A stretch of 64,000 nucleotides of DNA, from positions 219,253,982 to 219,317,981 of the forward strand of contig CP136063.1 of the NCBI GenBank assembly GCA_032622095.1, read 5' to 3'. The notes beneath the pieces are model-generated. The model did no database searches and was not told where the DNA came from. It was given only the letters and a program-made list of their open reading frames with translations. Made by a program: the position numbers and the translations under genes. Below are positions 11,753 through 24,434 of this stretch, piece by piece. Positions within the stretch are counted from its first letter, which is position 1; each line of letters begins with the position of its first letter. The DNA is from Siphonodentalium dalli. Taxonomy: Eukaryota; Mollusca; Scaphopoda; Gadilida; Siphonodentaliidae.

Positions 11753-12404
11753 TATAACTGGTGTGCTGATAACAAAGTAGAACTACTGAAACTGTATAAC
11801 CGGTGTGCTGCTAACAAAGTAGAACTACTGAAACTGTATAACTGGTGTAATGCTAACAAAGTAGAACTACTGAAACTGTATAACTGGTGTGCTGCTAACA
11901 AAGTAGAACTACTGAAACTGTATAACTGGTGTGCTGCTAACAAAGTAGAACTACTGAAACTGTATAACTGGTGTGCTGCTAACAAATTAGAACTACTGAA
12001 ACTGTATATAACTGGTGTGCTGCTAACAAAGTAGAACTACTGAAACTGTATAACTGGTGTGCTGCTAACAAAGTAGAACTACTGAAACTGTATATAACTG
12101 GTGTGATGCTAACAAAGTAGAACTACTGAAACTGTATAACTGGTGTGCTGCTAACAAAGTAGAACTACTGAAACTGTATAACTGGTGTGCTGCTAACAAA
12201 GTAGAACTACTGAAACTGTATAACTGGTGTGCTGCTAACAAAGTATAACTACTGAAACTGTATAACTGGTGTGCTGCTAACAAAGTAGAACTACTGACAC
12301 TGTATATAACTGGTGTGCTGCTAACAAAGTAGAACTACTGAAACTGTATAACTGGTGTGCTGCTAACAAAGTAGAACTACTGAAACTGTATAACTGGTGT
12401 GCTG

Positions 12405-15400
12405 CTAACATAGTAGAACTACTGAAACTGTATAACTGGTGTGCTGGTAACAAAGTAGAACTACTGAAACTGTATATAACTGGTGTGATGCTAACAAAGT
12501 AGAACTACTGAAACTGTATAACTGGTGTGCTGCTAACAAAGTAGAACTACTGAAACTGTATAACTGGTGTGCTGCTAACAAAGTAGAACTACTGAAACTG
12601 TATAACTGGTGTGCTGCTAACAAAGTAGAACTACTGAAACTGTATAACTGGTGTGCTGGTAACAAAGTAGAACTACTGAAACTGTATATAACTGGTGTGA
12701 TGCTAACAAAGTAGAACTACTGAAACTGTATAACTGGTGTGCTGCTAACAAAGTAGAACTACTGAAACTGTATATAACTGGTGTGCTGCTAACAAAGTAG
12801 AACTACTGAAACTGTATAACTGGTGTGCTGCTAACAAAGTAGAACTACTGGAACTGTATAACTGGTGTGCTGCTAACAAAGTAGCATCACTGAAACTGTA
12901 TATAACTGGTGTGATGCTAACAAATTAGAACTACTGAAACTGTATAACTGGTGTGCTGCTAACAAAGTAGCACCACTGAATCTGTATATAACTGGTGTGA
13001 TGCTAACAAAGTAGAACTACTGAAACTGTATAACTGGTGTGCTGCTAACAAAATATAACTACTGAAACTGTATATAACTGGTGTGATGCTAACAAAGTAG
13101 AACTACTGAAACTGTATAACTGGTGTGCTGCTAACAAAGTAGAACTACTGAAACTGTATAACTGGTGTGCTGCTAACAAAGTAGAACTACTGAAACTGTA
13201 TATAACTGGTGTGATGCTAACAAAGTAGAACTACTGAAACTGTATAACTGGTGTGCTGCTAACAAAGTAGAACTACTGAAACTGTATAACTGGTGTGCTG
13301 CTAACAAAGTAGAACTACTGGAACTGTATAACTGGTGTGCTGCTAACAAAGTAGCATCACTGAAACTGTATATAACTGGTGTGATGCTAACAAATTAGAA
13401 CTACTGAAACTGTATAACTGGTGTGCTGCTAACAAAGTAGCACCACTGAATCTGTATATAACTGGTGTGATGCTAACAAAGTAGAACTACTGAAACTGTA
13501 TAACTGGTGTGCTGCTAACAAAATATAACTACTGAAACTGTATATAACTGGTGTGATGCTAACAAAGTAGAACTACTGAAACTGTATAACTGGTGTGCTG
13601 CTAACAAAGTAGAACTACTGAAACTGTATAACTGGTGTGCTGCTAACAAAGTAGAACTACTGAAACTGTATATAACTGGTGTGATGCTAACAAAGTAGAA
13701 CTACTGAAACTGTATAACTGGTGTGCTGCTAACAAAGTAGAACTACTGAAACTGTATAACTGGTGTGCTGCTAACAAATTAGAACTACTGAAACTGTATA
13801 ACTGGTGTGCTGCTAACAAAGTAGAACTACTGAAACTGTATAACTGGTGTGCTGCTAACAAAGTAGAACTACTGAAACTGTATATAACTGGTGTGCTGCT
13901 AACAAAGTATAACTACTGAAACTGTATAACTGGTGTGCTGCTAACAAAGTAGAACTACTGAAACTGTATATAACTGGTGTGCTGCTAACAAAGTATAACT
14001 ACTGAAACTGTATAACTGGTGTGCTGCTAACAAATTAGAACTACTGAAACTGTATAACTGGTGTGCTGCTAACAAAGTAAAACTACTGAAACTGTATAAC
14101 TGGTGTGCTGCTAACAAAGTAGAACTACTGAAACTGTATATAACTGGTGTGCTGCTAACAAAGTGTAACTACTGAAACTGTATAACTGGTGTGCTGCTAA
14201 CAAAGTAGAACTACTGAAACTGTATATAACTGGTGTGATGCTAACAAAGTAGAACTACTGAAACTGTATAACTGGTGTGCTGCTAACAAAGTAGAACTAC
14301 TGAAACTGTATAACTGGTGTGCTGCTAAGAAAGTAGAACTACTGAAACTGTATATAACTGGTGTGCTGCTAACAAAGTAGAACTACTGAAACTGTATAAC
14401 TGGTGTGCTGCTAACAAAGTATAACTACTGAAACTGTATAACTGGTGTGCTGCTAACAAAGTATAACTACTGAAACTGTATAACTGGTGTGCTGCTAACA
14501 AAGTAGAACTACTGAAACTGTATAACTGGTGAGCTGCTAATAAAGTAGAACTACTGAAACTGTATATAATTGGTGTGCTGCTAACAAAGTAGAACTACTG
14601 AAACTGTATAACTGGTATGCTGCTAACAAATTAGAACTACTGAAACTGTAGGACTGGTGTGCTGCTAACAAAGTAGAACTACTGAAACTGTATAACTGGT
14701 GTGCTGCTAACAAAGTAGAACTACTGAAACTGTATAACTGGTGTGCTGCTAACAAAGTAGCACCACTGAAACTGTATATAACTGGTGGGATGCTAACAAA
14801 TTAGAACTACTGAAACTGTATAACTGGTGTGCTGCTAACAAAGTAGAACTACTGAAACTGTATAACTGGTGAGCTGCTAATAAAGTAGAACTACTGAAAC
14901 TGTATATAACTGGTGTGCTGCTAACAAAGTAGAACTACTGAAACTGTATAACTGGTATGCTGCTAACAAATTAGAACTACTGAAACTGTAGGACTGGTGT
15001 GCTGCTAACAAAGTAGAACTACTGAAACTGTATAACTGGTGTGCTGCTAACAAAGTAGAACTACTGAAACTGTATAACTGGTGTGCTGCTAACAAAGTAG
15101 CACCACTGAAACTGTATATAACTGGTGGGATGCTAACAAATTAGAACTACTGAAACTGTATAACTGGTGTGCTGCTAACAAATTAGAACTACTGGAACTG
15201 TATAACTGGTGTGCTGCTAACAAATTAGAACTACTGAAACTGTATAACTGGTTTGCTGCTAACAAAGGAGAACTACTGAAACTGTATAACTGGTATGCTG
15301 CTAACAAATAAGAACTACTGAAACTGTATAACTGGTGTGCTGCTAACAAATTAGAACTACTGGAACTGTATAACTGGTGTGCTGCTAACAAATTAGAACT

Positions 15401-15979
15401 ACTGAAACTGTATAACTGGTTTGCAACTAACAAAGGAGAACTACTGAAACTGTATAACTGGTATGCTGCTAACAAATTAGAACTACTGAAACTGTATAAC
15501 TGGTGTGCTGCTAACAAATTAGAACTACTGGAACTGTATAACTGGTGTGCTGCTAACAAATTAGAACTACTGAAACTGTATAACTGGTTTGCTGCTAACA
15601 AAGGAGAACTACTGAAACTGTATAACTGGTATGCTGCTAACAAATTAGAACTACTGAAACTGTATAACTGGTGTGCTGCTAACAAAGTAGAACTACTGAA
15701 ACTGTATAACTGGTGTGCTGCTAACAAAGTAGAACTACTGAAACTGTATAACTGGTGTGCTGCTAACAAAGTAGAACTACTGAAACTGTATAACTGGTGT
15801 GCTGCTAACAAAGGAGAACTACTGAAACTGTATAACTGGTGTGCTGCTAACAAAGTAGAACTACTGAAACTGTATAACTGGTATGGTGCTAACAAAGTAG
15901 AACTACTGAAACTGTATAACTGGTGTGCTGCTAACAAATGAGAACTACTGAAACTGTATAACTGGTGTGCTGCTAACAA
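12405..15979. repeat. higher-order repeat block A within the satellite
   Basis: The order of 42- and 44-base units and their variants is repeated in block B at 16059-18991. Matching landmarks are 12405/16059, 13643/16869, 14537/17763 and 15089/17975. The offset falls from 3654 to 3226 to 2886 because block A holds two extra duplications, one of about 428 bases between 12.67 and 13.64 kb and one of 340 bases at 14537-15095. Confidence 0.85.
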
Positions 15980-16058
15980 AGTAGAACTACTGAAACTGTA
16001 TATAACTGGTGTGCTGCAAACAAAGTAGAACTACTGAAACTGTATAACTGGTGTGCTG

Positions 16059-18991
16059 CTAACAAAGTAGAACTACTGAAACTGTATAACTGGTGTGCTG
16101 GTAACAAAGTAGAACTACTGAAACTGTATATAACTGGTGTGATGCTAACAAAGTAGAACTACTGAAACTGTATAACTGGTGTGCTGCTAACAAAGTAGAA
16201 CTACTGAAACTGTATAACTGGTGTGCTGCTAACAAAGTAGAACTACTGAAACTGTATAACTGGTGTGCTGCTAACAAAGTAGAACTACTGAAACTGTATA
16301 ACTGGTGTGCTGGTAACAAAGTAGAACTACTGAAACTGTATATAACTGGTGTGATGCTAACAAAGTAGAACTACTGAAACTGTATAACTGGTGTGCTGCT
16401 AACAAAGTACAACTACTGAAACTGTATAACTGGTGTGCTGCTAACAAAGTAGCACTACTGAAACTGTATATAACTGGTGTGCTGCTAACAAAGTAGAACT
16501 ACTGAAACTGTATAACTGGTGTGCTGCTAACAAAGTAGAACTACTGGAACTGTATAACTGGTGTGCTGCTAACAAAGTAGCACCACTGAAACTGTATATA
16601 ACTGGTGTGATGCTAACAAATTAGAACTACTGAAACTGTATAACTGGTGTGCTGCTAACAAAGTAGCACCACTGAAACTGTATATAACTGGTGTGATGCT
16701 AACAAAGTAGAACTACTGAAACTGTATAACTGGTGTGCTGCTAACAAAGTATAACTACTGAAACTGTATATAACTGGTGTGATGCTAACAAAGTAGAACT
16801 ACTGAAACTGTATAACTGGTGTGCTGCTAACAAAGTAGAACTACTGAAACTGTATAACTGGTGTGCTGCTAACAAAGTAGAACTACTGAAACTGTATATA
16901 ACTGGTGTGATGCTAACAAAGTAGAACTACTGAAACTGTATAACTGGTGTGCTGCTAACAAAGTAGAACTACTGAAACTGTATAACTGGTGTGCTGCTAA
17001 CAAATTAGAACTACTGAAACTGTATAACTGGTGTGCTGCTAACAAAGTAGAACTACTGAAACTGTATAACTGGTGTGCTGCTAACAAAGTAGAACTACTG
17101 AAACTGTATATAACTGGTGTGCTGCTAACAAAGTATAACTACTGAAACTGTATAACTGGTGTGCTGCTAACAAAGTAGAACTACTGAAACTGTATATAAC
17201 TGGTGTGCTGCTAACAAAGTATAACTACTGAAACTGTATAACTGGTGTGCTGCTAACAAATTAGAACTACTGAAACTGTATAACTGGTGTGCTGCTAACA
17301 AAGTAAAACTACTGAAACTGTATAACTGGTGTGCTGCTAACAAAGTAGAACTACTGAAACTGTATATAACTGGTGTGCTGCTAACAAAGTGTAACTACTG
17401 AAACTGTATAACTGGTGTGCTGCTAACAAAGTAGAACTACTGAAACTGTATATAACTGGTGTGATGCTAACAAAGTAGAACTACTGAAACTGTATAACTG
17501 GTGTGCTGCTAACAAAGTAGAACTACTGAAACTGTATAACTGGTGTGCTGCTAACAAAGTAGAACTACTGAAACTGTATATAACTGGTGTGCTGCTAACA
17601 AAGTAGAACTACTGAAACTGTATAACTGGTGTGCTGCTAACAAAGTATAACTACTGAAACTGTATAACTGGTGTGCTGCTAACAAAGTATAACTACTGAA
17701 ACTGTATAACTGGTGTGCTGCTAACAAAGTAGAACTACTGAAACTGTATAACTGGTGAGCTGCTAATAAAGTAGAACTACTGAAACTGTATATATCTGGT
17801 GTGCTGCTAACAAAGTAGAACTACTGAAACTGTATAACTGGTATGCTGCTAACAAATTAGAACTACTGAAACTGTAGGACTGGTGTGCTGCTAACAAAGT
17901 AGAACTACTGAAACTGTATAACTGGTGTGCCGCTAACAAAGTAGAACTACTGAAACTGTATAACTGGTGTGCTGCTAACAAAGTAGCACCACTGAAACTG
18001 TATATAACTGGTGGGATGCTAACAAATTAGAACTACTGAAACTGTATAACTGGTGTGCTGCTAACAAATTAGAACTACTGGAACTGTATAACTGGTGTGC
18101 TGCTAACAAATTAGAACTACTGAAACTGTATAACTGGTTTGCTGCTAACAAAGGAGAACTACTGAAACTGTATAACTGGTATGCTGCTAACAAATTAGAA
18201 CTACTGAAACTGTATAACTGGTGTGCTGCTAACAAATTAGAACTACTGGAACTGTATAACTGGTGTGCTGCTAACAAATTAGAACTACTGAAACTGTATA
18301 ACTGGTTTGCTGCTAACAAAGGAGAACTACTGAAACTGTATAACTGGTATGCTGCTAACAAATTAGAACTACTGAAACTGTATAACTGGTGTGCTGCTAA
18401 CAAAGTAGAACTACTGAAACCGTATAACTGGTGTGCTGCTAACAAAGTAGAACTACTGAAACTGTATAACTGGTGTGCTGCTAACAAAGTAGAACTACTG
18501 AAACTGTATAACTGGTGTGCTGCTAACAAAGGAGAACTACTGAAACTGTATAACTGGTGTGCTGCTAACAAAGTAGAACTACTGAAACTGTATAACTGGT
18601 ATGGTGCTAACAAAGTAGAACTACTGAAACTGTATAACTGGTGTGCTGCTAACAAATGAGAACTACTGAAACTGTGTAACTGGTGAGCTGCTAACAAAGT
18701 AGAACTACTGAAACTGTATAACTGGTGTGCTGCTAACAAATTAGAACTACTGAAACTGTATAACTGGTGTGCTGCTAACAAAGTAGAACTACTGAAACTG
18801 TATAACTGGTGTGCCGCTAACAAAGTAGAACTACTGAAACTGTATAACTGGTGTGCTGCTAACAAATTAGAACTACTGAAACTGTATAACTGGTGTGCTG
18901 CTAACAAATTAGAACTACTGAAACTGTATAACTGGTGTGCTGCTAACAAAGTAAAACTACTGAAACTGTATAACTGGTGTGCTGCTAACAA
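16059..18991. repeat. higher-order repeat block B within the satellite
   Basis: Shorter sister of block A, with the same series of variant units (GTAAAACTAC, GTGTAACTAC, TAGGAC, GTTTGCTGC). It shows that multi-kilobase segments of the array were duplicated after the 42-base units had diverged. Confidence 0.85.
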
Positions 18992-21900
18992 AGTAGAACT
19001 ACTGAAACTGTATATAACTGGTGTGCTGCTAACAAAGTGTAACTACTGAAACTGTATAACTGGTGTGCTGCTAACAAAGTAGAACTACTGAAACTGTATA
19101 TAACTGGTGTGATGCTAACAAAGTAGAACTACTGAAACTGTATAACTGGTGTGCTGCTAACAAAGTAGAACTACTGAAACTGTATAACTGGTGTGCTGCT
19201 AACAAAGTAGAACTACTGAAACTGTATAACTGGTGTACCGCTAACAAAGTAGAACTACTGAAACTGTATAACTGGTGTGCTGCTAACAAATTAGAACTAC
19301 TGAAACTGTATAACTGGTGTGCTGCTAACAAAGTAGAACTACTGAAACTGTATAACTGGTGTGCTGCTAACAAATTAGAACTACTGAAACTGTATATAAC
19401 TGGTGTGCTGCTAACAAAGTAGAACTACTGAAACTGTATAACTGGTGTGCTGCTAACAAAGTAGAACTACTGAAACTGTATAACTGGTGTGCTGCTAACA
19501 AATTAGAACTACTGAAACTGTATAACTGGTGTGCTGCTAACACAGTAGAACTACTGAAACTGTATAACTGGTGTGCTGCTAACAAAGTAGAACTACTGAA
19601 ACTGTATAACTGGTGTGCTGCTAACAAAGTAGAACTACTGAAACTGTATAACTGGTGTGCTGCTAACATAGTAGAACTACTGAAACTGTATATAACTGGT
19701 GTGCTGCTAACAAAGTAGAACTACTGAAACTGTATAACTGGTGTGCTGCTAACAAAGTAGAACTACTGAAACTGTATAACTGGTGGGCTGCTAACAAAGT
19801 AGCACTAATGAAACTGTATAACTGGTGTGCTGCTAACAAATTAGAACTACTGAAACTGTATAACTGGTGTGCTGCTAACAAATTAGAACTACTGAAACTG
19901 TATAACTGGTGTGCTGCTAACACAGTAGAACTACTGAAACTGCATAACTAGTGTGCTGCTAACAAATTAGAACTACTGAAACTGTATAACTGGTGTGCTG
20001 CTAACAAATTAGAACTACTGAAACTGTATAACTGGTGTGCTGCTAACAAAGTAGAACTACTGAACTGTATAACTGGTGTGCTGCTAACAAAGTAGAACTA
20101 CTGAAACTGTATAACTGGTGTGCTGCTAACAAAGTAGAACTACTGAAACTGTATAACTGGTGTGCTGCTAACAAAGTAGAACTACTGAAACTGTATAACT
20201 GGTGTGCTGCTAACAAAGTAGAACTACTGAATCTGTATAACTGGTGTGCTGCTAACAAAGTAGAACTACTGAAACTGTATAACTGGGGTGCTGCTAACAA
20301 AGTAGAACTAAAACTGTATAACTGGTGTGCTGCTAACAAAGTAGAACTACTGAAACTGTATAACTGGTGTGCTGCTAACAAAGTAGAACTACTGAACTGT
20401 ATAACTGGTGTGCTGCTAACAAAGTAGAACTAATGAAACTGTATAACTGTTGTGCTGCTAACAAATTAGAACTACTGAAACTGTATAACTGGTGTGCTGC
20501 TAACAAAGTAGAACTACTGAAACTGTATAACTGGTGTGCTGCTAACAAAGTAGAAATACTGAAACTGTATATAACTGGTGTGCTGCTAACAAAGTAGAAA
20601 TACTGAAACTGTATATAACTGGTGTGCTGCTAACAAAGTAGAACTACTGAAACTGTATAACTGGTGTGCTGCTAACAAAGTAGAACTACTGAACTGTATA
20701 ACTGGTGTGCTGCTAACAAATTAGAACTACTGAAACTGTATAACTGGTGTGCTGCTAACAAAGTAGAACTACTGAAACTGTATAACTGGTGTGCTGCTAA
20801 CAAATTAGAACTACTGAAACTGTATAACTGGTGTGCTGCTAACAAAGTAGAACTACTGAAACTGTATAACTGGTGTGCTGCTAACAAAGTAGAACTACTG
20901 AAACTGTATAACTGGTGTGCTGCTAACAAAGTAGAACTACTGAAACTGTATAACTGGTGTGCTGCTAACAAAGTAGAACTACTGAAACTGTATAACTGGT
21001 GTGCTGCTAACAAATTAGAACTACTGAAACTGTATAACTGGTGTGCTGCTAACAAAGTAGAACTACTGAAACTGTATAACTGGTGTGCTGCTAACAAAGG
21101 AGAACTACTGAAACTGTATAACTGGTGTGCTGCTAACAAAGTAGAACTACTGAAACTGTATAACTGGTGTGCTGCTAACAAAGTAGAACTACTGAAACTG
21201 TATAACTGGTGTGCGGCTAACAAATTTGAACTACTGAAACTGTATAACTGGTGTGCTGCTAACAAATTAGAACTACTGAAACTGTATAACTGGTGTGCTG
21301 CTAACAAAGGAGAACTACTGAAACTGTATAACTGGTGTGCTGCTAACAAATTAGAACTACTGAAACTGTATAACTGGTGTGCTGCTAACAAAGTAGAACT
21401 ACTGAAACTGTATAACTGGTGTGCTGCTAACAAAGTAGAACTACTGAAACTGTATAACTGGTGTGGTGCTAACAAATTTGAACTACTGAAACTGTATAAC
21501 TGGTGTGCTGCTAACAAATTAGAACTACTGAAACTGTATAACTGGTGAGCTGCTAACAAAGGAGAACTACTGAAACTGTATAACTGGTGTGCTGCTAACA
21601 AATTAGAACTACTGAAACTGTATAACTGGTGTGCTGCTAACAAATTAGAACTACTGAAACTGTATAACTGGTGTGCTGCTAACAAAGTAGAACTACTGAA
21701 ACTGTATAACTGGTGTGCTGCTAACAAAGTAGAACTACTGAAACTGTATAACTGGTGTGCTGCTAACAAATTTGAACTACTGAAACTGTATAACTGGTGT
21801 GCTGCTAACAAATTAGAACTACTGAAACTGTATAACTGGTGTGCTGCTAACAAAGTAGAACTACTGAAACTGTATAACTGGTGGGCTGCTAACAAAGGAG

Positions 21901-22100
21901 AACTACTGAAACTGTATAACTGGTGTGCTGCTAACAAATTAGAACTGCTGAAACTGTATATAACTGGTGTGCTGCTAACAAATTTGAACTACTGAAACTG
22001 TATTACTGGTGTGCTGCTAACAAATTAGAACTACTCAAACTGTATAACTAGTGTGCTGCTAACAAATTAGAACTACTGAAACTGTATAACTGGTGTGCTG

Positions 22101-23038
22101 CTAACAAAGTAGAACTATTAAAACTGTATATAACTGGTGTGATGCTAACAAAGTAGAACTACTGAAACTGTATAACTGGTGTGCTGCTAACAAATTTGAA
22201 CTACTGAAACTGTATAACTGGTGTGCTGCTAACAAATTAGAACTACTGAAACTGTATAACTGGTGTGCTGCTAACAAATTAGAACTACTGAAACTGTATA
22301 ACTGGTGTGCTGCTAACAAAGTAGAACTATTAAAACTGTATATAACTGGTGTGCTGCTAACACATTAGAACTACTGAAACTGTATAACTGGTGAGCTGCT
22401 AACAAAGTAGAACTACTGAAACTGTATAACTGGTGTGCTGCTAACAAAGTAGAACTACTGAAACTGTATAACTGGTGTGCTGCTAACAAAGTAGAACTAT
22501 TAAAACTGTATATAACTGGTGTGATGCTAACAAAGTAGAACTACTGAAACTGTATAACTGGTGTGCTGCTAACAAATTTGAACTACTGAAACTGTATAAC
22601 TGGTGTGCTGCTAACAAATTAGAACTACTGAAACTGTATAACTGGTGTGCTGCTAACAAATTAGAACTACTGAAACTGTATAACTGGTGTGCTGCTAACA
22701 AAGTAGAACTATTAAAACTGTATATAACTGGTGTGCTGCTAACAAATTAGAACTACTGAAACTGTATAACAGGTGAGCTGCTAACAAAGTAGAACTACTG
22801 AAACTGTATAACTGGTGTGCTGCTAACAAAGTAGAACTACTGAACTGTATAACTGGTGTGCTGCTAACAAAGTAGAACTACTGAAACTGTATAACTGGTG
22901 TGCTGCTAACAAATTTGAACTACTGAAACTGTATAACTGGTGTGCTGCTAACAAATTAGAACTACTGAAACTGTATAACTGGTGTGCTGCTAACAAATTA
23001 GAACTACTGAAACTGTATAACTGGTGTGCTGCTAACAA
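22101..23038. repeat. higher-order repeat block C, 382-base and about 340-base periods
   Basis: A block marked by ATTAAAACTG and AAATTTGAAC variants recurs at 22101, 22483 and about 22823. The first step is 382 bases (seven 42-base plus two 44-base units) and the second about 340. The three copies encode near-identical antisense frames, which indicates recent local duplication. Confidence 0.8.
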
Positions 23039-23527
23039 AGTAGAACTATTAAAACTGTATATAACTGGTGTGCTGCTGACAAATTAGAACTACTGAAACT
23101 GTATAACTGGTGAGCTGCTAACAAAGTAGAACTACTGAAACTGTATAACTGGTGTGCTGATAACAAAGTAGAACTACTGAAACTGTATATAACTGGTGTG
23201 CTGCTAACAAAGTAGAACTACTGAAACTGTATATAACTGGTGTGCTGCTAACAAATTAGAACTATTGAAACTGTATAACTGGTGTGCTGCTAACAAAGTA
23301 GAACTACTGAAACTGTATAACTGGTGTGCTGCTAACAAATTAGAACTACTGAAACTGTATAACTGGTGTGCTGCTAACAAATTAGAACTACTGAAACTGT
23401 ATAACTGGTGTGCTGCTTACAAAGTAGAACTACTGAAACTGTATAACTGGTGTGCTGCTAACAAAGTAGAACTACTGAAACTGTATAACTGGTGTGCTGC
23501 TAACAAATTAGAACTACTGAAACTGTA

Positions 23528-24035
23528 GGACTGGTGTGCTGCTAACAAATTAGTACTCAACGCTGATAAAACACGATGCATTTTACAAAAATGATAAAAA
23601 TATTGTTAGGCCAATGCATTCTCTTGTATATGCGAGGCGACCTATGGTCGACTCGCATATATAAGAGAATGCATTGGCACAGGGTAAAAAAAATCACAAC
23701 TTAACAAATTAGTACTCAACGCTGATAAAACACGATGCATTTTATTCAATAATTCAAAGGAATCAAGCGTTGTGTCTTTCAATCTAGGACTAAAGAATAT
23801 CCAACAGGTTGACAATTATAAGTTTTTAGTGATAACAGTAAATGAAAAACTCACATTTCGTTCTAATATTTCCCAGATTTGTTCTCGTGTGGCTCATGCT
23901 AATTTTGTCATAATTAAAGCTACACATATACTTCCGAATGATTCCACGAAATGTCTTTATAATGCTCTGACACAGAGTCATCTTGTATATGGTATACAAC
24001 TATGTTTATACACCGCCATACTGTGTGTTTAATGT
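23528..24035 (+). pseudogene. LINE reverse transcriptase fragment (thumb region), source of the satellite
   Basis: The last satellite unit reads DWCAANKLVLNADKT and continues, after an insertion, as RCILFNNSKESSVV, then DNYKFLVITVNEKLTF, then HANFVIIKATHILPNDSTKC and a final HLVYGIQLC. This matches the RT segment after the catalytic YADD box, including the usual FLG(I/V) box, here FLVI. The fragment at 57616-59006 has the same spacing, W-C-x4-[LM]-x2-NADKT, which is independent support within the window. It has a stop in the KL*DW position of the last unit, a 116-base hairpin insertion at 23586-23701, and no catalytic domain, so it is dead. Confidence 0.85.
23586..23701. mobile_element. single-hairpin insertion flanked by 43-bp direct repeats
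   Basis: A solo hairpin (23610-23678) with the family flanks ATTGTTAGGCC and GGCACAGGGTAAAAA interrupts the RT fragment. The 43 bases before it (23543-23585, TAACAAATTAGTACTCAACG... to GCATTTTA) are repeated exactly after it (23702-23744). A duplication this long is far outside the 2-10 bases made by normal DNA transposases, so the insertion route is unusual. Confidence 0.9.
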
Positions 24036-24434
24036 GACACTGTAGTTATACAATGCCTAATCGAGTGACTTACTCGGAATGACATATTTTTATTACGAAC
24101 CAAGTTTGTTCTCTTTCGTTTAAACGTTTCGCTGTTAAAATCGAAGATTCTAATTCTCGTGCTATCACATTAAAAAGACATTGTCCTATATATCAGTCCC
24201 TCTACCTTGTCATTATTATTATACTGGCGCACTTACATTCATTGCATGTGTGTTTTATTTTATGGCGTTGCACGCATATGCTTCCATAAAAATAAGACTG
24301 CGTGTTGATTAGAGATCAACCGCTTCGAGGCATTCACGTGTCAATGTGTTCAGGTAGATACATCCGAGAGAGGGTTGACAACGACGCTGGTAGAGCTTGA
24401 TAGACTCATTGTGCGAGACAATCGACCGGCGACA
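24036..24434. other. probable LINE 3' remnant and spacer
   Basis: Follows the RT fragment directly and may be its decayed continuation. No frame longer than about 40 codons was recognised. Ends at a TIR element. Confidence 0.35.

Larger units (their letters stand above)
11753..23538 (+). repeat. 42-bp satellite derived from LINE reverse transcriptase, about 280 units
   Basis: The unit is 42 bases, TATAACTGGTGTGCTGCTAA followed by CAAAGTAGAACTACTGAAAC and TG. A 44-base form with an extra TA (TATATAACTGG) recurs at intervals. In the plus frame each unit encodes KLYNWCAANKVELL. The last unit continues without a break into WCAANKLVLNADKTRCIL and the rest of an RT thumb domain, so the satellite is amplified RT coding sequence. 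Common variants are AAATTAG, AAAGGAG and AAATTTG in place of AAAGTAG, GGAACTG, and TAGGAC in place of TATAAC. Antisense frames stay open for up to 421 codons because the unit is 14 codons and has no stop in that frame; they are not genes. Confidence 0.97.

Noticed and set aside
11753-23538. CRISPR-like array of regular repeats
   Set aside because: Units are contiguous with no unique spacers, the context is eukaryotic, and the unit is explained as RT coding sequence.
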